Positions 56,226 through 64,000 of a stretch of DNA of 64,000 nucleotides are shown piece after piece; positions within the stretch are counted from its first letter, which is position 1; the number at the start of each line of letters is the position of its first letter. Made by a program: the position numbers and the translations under genes. The stretch is from Isoetes taiwanensis. Its lineage: Eukaryota; Streptophyta; Lycopodiopsida; Isoetales; Isoetaceae. The stretch is taken from positions 33,311,123-33,375,122 of the forward strand of contig JAJEKV010000002.1 in assembly GCA_021234155.1 (NCBI GenBank). The letters run 5' to 3'. The notes under the pieces were generated by a model that was not told the DNA's origin, did no database searches, and worked only from the letters and a program-made list of their open reading frames with translations.

Positions 56226-57718
56226 TGTGACGTTCCAGGTATTTATACGGTATACGTCATGACACGTCATCAATATATAATTAGACCCTTAGTTAGGGGG
56301 CAATAGGGAATAATTTGAGCTAACTTAAGAGGGTTTTTATTAGCTATGCTAAAATATTAGTATAAATAACCAACAGGGCAGTGCCACCTGGCCCAAATCG
56401 ATTGGCCAAGGGGGACTTGCCAAGTTTAGAGGGCAAATTGGGGAGAGTGGAGGAAGGAGCCGCCGCCAGCTGCTTTGACCAGCCTTGAAGAATGGAAGTC
56501 TTTCGTGACAATGGCTCTAGCCAAGAGACTGGTTAATCCCTAGACAGTTTGTGCTTCTGCTATCACTTCTTTGATTAGATGGAATAGTTAATTTCTCTCT
56601 TATGGGTTACTATGATGATGATGGATACTTTGATTGTGAGTGTGCTTCCTAGAATTAGAGATGTGCTTCCTAGAAATAGAGATGTCCCTTAAGACCCAGT
56701 GCACAAGAGCCCACCTGGCTGTGGATGCTATGATGTGATTCAGCACCAAATAACGAGTATGATGGTGAATCGGGGGTGGGGTCTTGCCTAGCTCGGCTAC
56801 AGGACTCCTATAGTATGTTAGGCTTATAGCCGGTCACTGAGTGGGCTGGGTATGGGTCTGACACTCCCTGGATCGTAGGAGACATGCCTATATGGATGCC
56901 CTGGACTCAAAAGGGCGCGGAGAGCCTGCCTTTAGATTTAGGGGAGTCGGTCACTGTGCGTGGGTCGGGTATGGGTCTGACACTCTCTGGGCCAGAGGGA
57001 GGTGCCTGTATGGCTGCCCTGGGCTCGAACGGGTTGGTGAGCTGACCTTTAGATTTAGGGGAGTAAGTCGGGTACGGATGCGGGGGTCGCTGATGCGGCA
57101 CTTGTTCTCTAGCACACCCAGGGATCCGTCATACTCGGGGATGAGACACCTCTCTGACCTGCCTCATTGGACCGGGGAGATGTAACCCGGAGTAGTCCCG
57201 AAGGGTGATTCCTTGGGATTGCGTCTCCAGAGGGCTACAAGCATGTCATAGCATGATTCAGCCTATCTGCCAAGTGTGCACAGGAGGGGCGGATGGAGTG
57301 GACTACCCTAGCCAGCCAACGCCATGTTATACCTCTGTCTGCTGTTATCTTGAGGCCCTAACCGTCAGTCACCCCCATGGAGTCTGTGCCCGGGGTAGAG
57401 CCCTTAGTTATGGTATTTCCCTTCTTATGTTGGTATTCTGTTGTTAGTATATTGATGATGATGGGCCACCCTTCGTGGTGGTATATTATTTATTAGTATT
57501 GTTGCTAGGTGCTAACATGTATGTACGCTTCCGCTATATAGGATTCCCATAGAAGGCGTGGCACGAATGACACCTCCGTGTCCTTCACCCGGACACTTGG
57601 CCATCACAAGTGGTCCGAGTCAGACGGAGGGCCTTTCCATGGTGATGGATTCGCCATGGGAGGGGAATTTCTCGTATTTATAAGATGGGGGCATCGTATG
57701 GGTTCGGGGAGCGTCACA
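56226..57718 (+). mobile_element. Gypsy-type LTR (about 1.49 kb)
   Basis: Starts TGTGACG and ends CGTCACA, a perfect 7 bp inverted terminus, one base before the primer-binding site. A TATA-like tatttataag lies near 57675. Within it, the phrase gggtatgggtctgacactc is present twice (56846 and 56965) because a block of about 120 bp is duplicated. The first part is shared with the Helitron-split copy at 29473-35170. The internal region and 3' LTR were not recognised further right. Confidence 0.8.
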
Positions 57719-57719
57719 G

Positions 57720-57731
57720 TGGTATCAGAGC
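57720..57731 (+). other. Primer-binding site for initiator tRNA-Met (gypsy)
   Basis: TGGTATCAGAGC followed by CAGG, complementary to the 3' end of initiator tRNA-Met, one base after the LTR end. From 57732 to 58172 the sequence has no gag-like frame. Confidence 0.85.
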
Positions 57732-58181
57732 CAGGTTCTTGGTAGACCAGATCATAGCACTGGCCATGTCTAACTCGTTAGACCGTTAGATAGTAGGGGA
57801 CCTCCAACGTAGGAAAGTTACACCAAATCCATAAGTAGGATGAGTTTTAGCCTAAGTATGCGAGGATTGAGCTAGTTAAGAAGGAAAAAAATTCCAAATA
57901 TTAAGATGAAGTTATGTTCAGTTTCGGCAGAATGCAGTCCCTTTCTTCCGGAGACCATAACTTTCTAGGTAACTCGGATTGAGGCGATTTTTGCTCCACC
58001 GTGTCCGGCACAGTCCAAATACCCTAGTGGAATCCTCATCCGGCAGCAAAAGGTCGAGCAAGGGGCCCAAAACCCAACAGCGGCCGCCTTTTGCTTGGTC
58101 GCCCGAATTTTGAAATAAACGCCAGATATAAGGAGCGGCCCGAATCGCATTTTCTACGTATAAAAATTTTCATATTTTTTT

Positions 58182-59037
58182 GGGAAAATTGTAAAAATGC
58201 CCTTTTATTTGTTGGAATTTGCAAAAATGCCCTTCTTTTTGTAAAAATTATGAAAATGCCCTTGTTTTGATCGCCGAAAATTGATATCTATTGAAGTGCC
58301 GAGAATCGAGATGAAATGGGACTCTTCATCCACTATTTTGGGCGCCTGAATTTTGGTCAAACTGCAGGATTGAATTGACGGGCACTTGAATTTTTTTGCT
58401 CAGTGCAAAAGACTGCACTTCTTGCACTTCTTTGTTTCAGGCAATATACAAATATATTATTGTTGGATTTCTTTCAAACTTGAGTATTCTTTCAGTTCTA
58501 TGAAAGATCTGCTATAAGATTTAGATGCATTACTTGTCAATTTTCACTGCATGCTGGCTTTGGTGTGGCGAAGATGGAAAGAACCGAAAGAACCGATGAA
58601 TGCTCTTTCTTTTCAGAACCGATGAATTACAATACATGCCTGAAGAAATGGCGGCCTGCAATGCCCTTTTTGCATATTGTTTTGAGCATGGTACCTTTGA
58701 TGGATATAAAACCTAGCTCATGGAATCTGGAACTTCGCTAATACATCAGTTGGGTCGGATGAGTTCTGGTGGCAGATGATTCTGCCATGATAGCCTCCAA
58801 TTTGATGTTGCAGGTATACAAATTTACTTCGTTAAGTTTTATTATCCCAAAACAGGGGTATTTTCACAAATTTATATCTGGTGGCAGATGATTCTGCCAT
58901 GATAGCCTCCAATTTGATGTTGCAGTATACAAATTTACTTCGTTAAGTTTTATTATCCCAAAACAGGGGTATTTTCACAAATACAGGGGCATTTCCACAA
59001 TTTCCAATCAATACAAAGGCATTTTTACAATTTTCCC
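58182..59037. mobile_element. Small Mutator-like element (856 bp) with 9 bp target duplication
   Basis: Both ends carry gggaaaattgtaaaaatgcc in inverted orientation (58182 on, and inverted to 59037). The inverted homology extends about 60 bp with indels (phrases aaaaatgccctt and aaaggcattttt). The flanks are both tattttttt (58173-58181 and 59038-59046), a perfect 9 bp duplication typical of MULEs. Inside, a block of about 110 bp (gatgattctgccatgatagc) is tandemly duplicated at 58772 and 58885. No transposase. Confidence 0.85.
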
Positions 59038-59059
59038 TATTTTTTTTATATACCTACTT

Positions 59060-59275
59060 TTTCGGCACTCCGACCCAAATTTGAACCCATGACCTCTCAA
59101 CTCCAAGCCTAGGTGTTTACCACCACATCAAGCTCTCTTGTATGTGATATATTACATTTCATATATTTCTTATACACTTGTAATTCTCTATTTTCTTTGC
59201 ATAGCAACTTTTATATAAAAGTGTACTATGCAAGACTTGAACCCTTGACCTCTCAACCCCAGCCAAACCCTTTTT
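59060..59275 (-). mobile_element. Second tRNA-derived SINE family, two old heads
   Basis: On the minus strand ggttgagaggtcaagggttc (near 59275-59230) and its relative gagttgagaggtcatgggtt (near 59105-59080) each carry a box-B-like ggttcaagtct or ggttcaaattt. The second also has a box-A-like tgatgtggtggtaaacacc upstream. They are different from the SINE at 36 and 53 kb. Tails are AT-rich. Confidence 0.45.
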
Positions 59276-62200
59276 AGGAGTTATTATCACCATTGGGGAA
59301 TGTCTTCGCAACCATATCGACATACGTTCACGCTGAGCGATGGAAGGAAATTCCTCGGAGTAAGATAGAAACTTCCAAGTTGGATTCTAATCCACTATTC
59401 ACCTTGGATATTCGTTAGGCGACGATAATAATGTCCAGTTATCGACGTTCCTCGACCTATAGCTTTAAATATTTTTCCTTTGGTAGATGCCTTGATAACA
59501 AAATTTCTTCGGGCCTTGCCATGATTCAATCTATACTACATTCATATGCTTTATCTTAGACCTTATTCGACGTTATATAAGTAATATTTTATAGACATAA
59601 TTATAATTAACGTTGTCTCTCTCTAGTGTCTAAGCCTTGACTCGTTTCATTTCCTAGAGAAAGGATCTTTCTTCACCCAACCAACTAGGGACTGCCATGC
59701 AGCACCCCTCTAGACCATGGGTTTGGATTTCTTTGATCCTACCACCCTTCAATATTTCTTCTCATTGGTCGTGTTCCTTTTATGGATCACTTCCCTCGGA
59801 TCGCAATACATACTCTGTAACACGTAGTAAGTGCTTGTGTTAGAACCCCCACAACAATGTCAGCACTTTATTGTAATTAATCCTTGGTACAAACTTTAGT
59901 ATTATTTTGTGCCAAACTCCACCGCCTATATGGCTGTGAGTAATAATCTGCGCCACACGCCTGTCAAATTGACAGCGGCCTACTCTCTTTTGGTGTTCTT
60001 CCACCGTAATGGTCCAATGGCATCCAACCATTGTTGACTAATCACCTCCTTCTAGGATATCTAGATATGGTTGGGGCAAAGTATTTCCAACCATTATTTT
60101 AGTGGCTAAACGTCCTTAGGTTCCGCAAATGACCTTACATATGTCCAAGGGATTATGTGAGTATCATAGAGCATAGTACCACCCAAAGACCTCTCAAGAT
60201 AGGCCTCCCCTATTAAGAGCTCTTGTGTTCAAGTCTCTGGGGGTCCGTCATATATCCTCGTGGACGCTGCCAATGTGGCATGCCGTATAGATAATATCTA
60301 ACCATCTATCTATCTATTAAAAAGGTTCTTGGTGAATTCAATTCACCTTGTTGTCCTAGGACATGGAAGTCTTCTTCCCTAAGCCATGCATCAGATCCTT
60401 AAAGAGTTTTTAAGCTGTTGCTGCCTTTCAAGCCAGAAATCTATCTTTGCATAATCAGAAAGGCCACCCTTCAAGTCGTGCCATTTATCCAACGATCGTG
60501 AAGGTAATAACCTTCCTATCCAGGTCGCTAAATATCATTAAGAAGCCTCCTTCATTCTTTTTCTTCTCCAATATATTTTCTACGCCCATGGCTGATTCTC
60601 GTTAACCCGGCCCTTACACGTGGCACAACGTCTGCCATTCACCTTTTGGTTGTGACCTCTATTCAGTAGCGTCACCAATCCATTACTCCTTTAGGTTCGT
60701 TAATTGTCTTGTGGCTTCTAAGCCGCTATTACATGGCCCTATGTTATTAACCCACATATTGTTGGGGGTTATGATTCAACGTTGTCCTACATCCTAGAAA
60801 TGTTAGTCATTACATTTCTCTGTCATAATGCTATGACGCTATTGTGGCATTCCAAATGACTTGGCATCCTCATTCAAGCCATAGTCATGGCCTAAAAGGG
60901 AGTGAGCCTTCGTACGAAACGTAAATTACCTGGAGACATCGAGGTGCCTGCCTGTTATTTTGTAAGTCTTCCTATAGTACCGCAATTGATATAACCCGGG
61001 CTTGTAGCGATGTTCGAGCCCTGCATATTCTAACTTACACCTCCATGTCACCCATGGCATTCATTTCTGCCTGATCCGGGCATAGCTAATGTGGGAAATC
61101 TAGGCCTAGATGTCTATGCAAGACATATTTGGACTTCTAGCCACTGCTATTTGCTATCTATCCTGGCATTGCACTATTGTACTATTCAACCCCATCATCT
61201 TAAGCTTCATTCTATTGGCCGTTGACATTTATTTAAAGTGCCAACTACCACATCATACCCTCGCATACAATGGATTGACGGTCCTTTGCACATTTCGAAT
61301 ATATCTCCAGACCCTTCATCAGTAACTTTGGGGTACACTCGTCTTTCTCTCCCCGTGTCGCCACTTACATTACCTCTCCAAGATGTTTATCAGATGTGTA
61401 CATGGTATGTACATAATAAACATATATCCACATCCCACAATGCTAGAGCTCTGCTCTAACTTAGCTACAGTGTAACCTTGGTAGTTCTTCCAACCAAAAC
61501 CCATTGTCGATGTGCCTTTATGATGTGGCTGTGCCACCTACTTCCCAAATGGACAGGGGCCAACTCTATGTTGGACTTGTCTATGCGGCCTATATTTTGA
61601 TAGAGTCTCTAGCTATTTCAACCATTCCTTTAGTGCCTTATGGTACTTTAACCCCGTACGTAAACTATGATTCCCCCATGGGATTATGCCATAATTCCAA
61701 AGGTTTCCACCACAGTCGAAGGCCTTCTCTAAAGGTTCCTTCAGTTACATATCCTTTGTGTTCCACCATGCTTTGTCACAATTAACCTATTTTCTTAAGT
61801 TATCATGTCAACTTCAACTTTTCATCGCTTCAAATGTTGTCGTCTTTGGCTCCCTCATAATCAGATGGAGGCATTAAAATCTCTCGATCTCATAATAGGA
61901 AAACCCTTATATTCGAACCTAGTCTTAAAGTCATAATCTATAAGGGGTCTATGCCTCAAGGCAACGGATCCTCCAGCTTCTACTTTAGTATCTACAATTG
62001 TTTCCCGCGAGTAGGGTAATTCTGAGGATATATGGACTGACTACTGGTCTATATAATCTCTGTACACCTCATCTTGATTCTTATCGGGACTTGAAATTGC
62101 TCTATATTGGCCTCTTCTCGGTTATCCTTAAAGGTATAATCGCCAAAATCGTCGTACTCCTTCTTTTCTTCCATCAGGGGGATGCGATATTTTACACATC

Positions 62201-64000
62201 TTCTTATTCCCAAAACCGAATAGATGCTCTCAGCTTATAATGCTGAAGGAATTCATTGGTATCTACAACCTTTCAGTAGTTAAGCTCTGATTATCAGTTA
62301 TTCCAACACCGTTCCAACCATCCTCGGGATGTTTTTGAATGTAACATCACCGTATATGCTAGACTTACTCTAGCTATTTTCATTGATTTAAATTCTTTCC
62401 ATATTCCTTAGCACGATGAACCTAGGATAGGCAACTCCAATCATTGGGGTAACTTGAATGCTTATCTCTCCTGGATCATACTTAATCCAATATCTTTGAG
62501 TGTATGCCTATCATTATGCTTATTCTTTAAGCATACCTAAGTAATATTTCACTCGCCTTATACGAATATTCTACTATCTTCCAATATGATATACATCTAA
62601 ATATCACAATTGACATCTTCGATAACCGTACGACCCCATCAAGGGTTTCGAGATTGTTAACATCCTTCACGATCACGCTTTCGAACACTTACAGCATACG
62701 CTCCGTCGCGCTTGGAATTATTGGGATTGTACTAAGCAGGAAGCCTTTGCTGATGCGAACGATCACCTCTCGCAGATATTTTATGCACTTCGAGACCTTT
62801 TTAATTTGTTCATCATCAGCCCTACTTTGAGCTATCAGTATGTTATAATTCAGGCTTGGACTAGGTACACGTCTAAGCCAACTCTAAGTCTAGATTCATA
62901 GTGATTATTTGACATAGCCACCTAGCTATGTTCATACTTGCCACCAATTTTTTTCCTTGACTCGGTTCTCTGCTACCATAGACATGTTGTGGTTTCGACG
63001 CCACACCTTCTAGACTCCAGCCTTACTTTGCCTTGATCCTCAAGCAGATGCCACCCTAGGTTCCTCGTGGACATGTTTAACGTCTAGTATACCAACTCTT
63101 ATCTTCATTACTTCCGTATTCATATGGAATGTGAACTAAAAGTTCTAGTATACATCCTATCTTTTTTTAGTTGTGTTTTACCATTAAATGCTCCTAGTAC
63201 GCATATATCAACGCGGAGCTACTCCTCGGGATACACACATGATACCAAGTCCAGACCACATTCTCCTTTGGTGAGATGTTCAGTGGGCATCTACCTTGTT
63301 CATACTTCCGACTTTGGTCTATTCAAAGTATCCCTCCAAATTCTCTATATTTGAGACATTGTTTATAACAACTTTCAAGTACCTCTTACACTGGTCTTGT
63401 GGGTGCATTACTTGCCTCCCTAGTGTATCATTTGTCCACGGTCAACTTTCCTTCATAGTCTAGCTTCGCCAGGCTCCAACATACTTTGTAGCTTTCAGAC
63501 GGTTGCACCTTTTGCTAGCAATTGTCGTCTTCCATTCCAGCAGTCTTACAGAATGCTTCTTCCTACCTTCGTTCAGTTCCACCTCGACCCTCTTGACCTC
63601 GTATGGAAACTACGTTCCACACTATTGTCCAGTCTTTTATTCGGCATCTCGATGCTCCTAGCAGATATAGGATGTGTCCATTTCCTTGATTATACCAATC
63701 CATAAAGGTCATGCATTTGATCAACGTCATTAAGCGTATCCACGTGGCTACATGGTCTTCTTAGTCGTCCATAACCTTACGTCTTTATTCCACACCTCAG
63801 GGACATCAATCTCCTTACGAAACGCAACATATGCGTAATTTTATAATCCGTAGTTTAGGGATCCACATCGTCATACAACATTATTCTCTACCTTTCTGCG
63901 AATCATACCTCCATTCAAGTAGCAATAGCTATAAAATGTCGGGTCGACATTCTATGCCTGCACCATCATGGTCGAAACCTACACTTCTAAAGTGGTTTCC
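59276..64000. other. 4.7 kb without recognisable genes
   Basis: CT-rich plus strand, many short frames in all phases, no LTR, RT, integrase or gene motif seen. It may be the decayed interior of the gypsy element whose LTR and primer site are at 56226-57731. One frame without ATG (about 62627-62890; for example HAFEHLQHTLRRAWNYWDCT, then YALRDLFNLFIISPTLSYQ) is open for about 87 codons but matched nothing known. Confidence 0.35.

Overview
The window is nuclear DNA of a land plant. The evidence is a two-exon chalcone-synthase-type gene with the conserved intron inside a Cys codon, a plant L1 retrotransposon with a DUF4283-type ORF1 and a zf-RVT-type ORF2 end, LTR elements primed by initiator tRNA-Met, and fragments of plant genes (PPR, XTH, plastid DnaJ, AP-4 beta, LPEAT). 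A seedless vascular plant or a gymnosperm is possible, but the sequence does not settle it. Almost everything is transposon or transposon debris. Only one gene looks intact: the type III polyketide synthase at 20116-21356. All family assignments come from reading translations by eye; no search was run.

Layout. 1-19.6 kb: a giant inverted repeat (arms about 1-4495 and 16108-19575) around an 11.6 kb centre. Each arm carries spliceable pieces of a plastid DnaJ gene and of an XTH gene. The centre carries pieces of a ubiquitin-hydrolase-related gene, an LPEAT acyltransferase, an unidentified exon, a LINE reverse transcriptase and a Pif1/Helitron-type helicase. In the left arm a tandem-dimer mobile element has split the DnaJ exon; the right arm keeps the empty site. 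20.1-21.5 kb: the type III PKS gene, followed by the tail of a lost paralogue. 21.8-28.0 kb: an L1 element with a 13 bp target duplication and poly(A), whose ORF1 is split by a 2.8 kb insertion carrying an AP-4 beta fragment with introns. 28-35.7 kb: an ABC-transporter exon fused to CHS 3' UTR debris, then a gypsy-type LTR split by a 4.8 kb Helitron (with a PPR fragment), then a Ty1/copia LTR, primer site and gag start. 36-41 kb: tRNA-derived SINE array, a LINE on the minus strand, and a MITE copy.

44.4-50.9 kb is a foldback-type element: a long palindrome centred near 48932, with outer arms made of about 19 bp tandem repeats, and a LINE nested in its left array. 51-54 kb: TC microsatellites grown on LINE tails, and more SINEs. 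54.5-57.7 kb: a second copy of segments seen at 29-40 kb, but without the Helitron and the LINE, followed by a 1.5 kb gypsy LTR and its primer-binding site. 58.2-59.0 kb: a small MULE with a 9 bp target duplication. 59.3-64 kb: two old SINE heads, then nothing recognisable.

Because several segments occur twice, filled and empty insertion sites can be compared inside the window. This gives exact boundaries for the Helitron, the minus-strand LINE and the dimer element, and a relative order of events. The two strongest candidates for something not well described are the gene-fragment-bearing giant inverted repeat and the minisatellite-armed foldback element.
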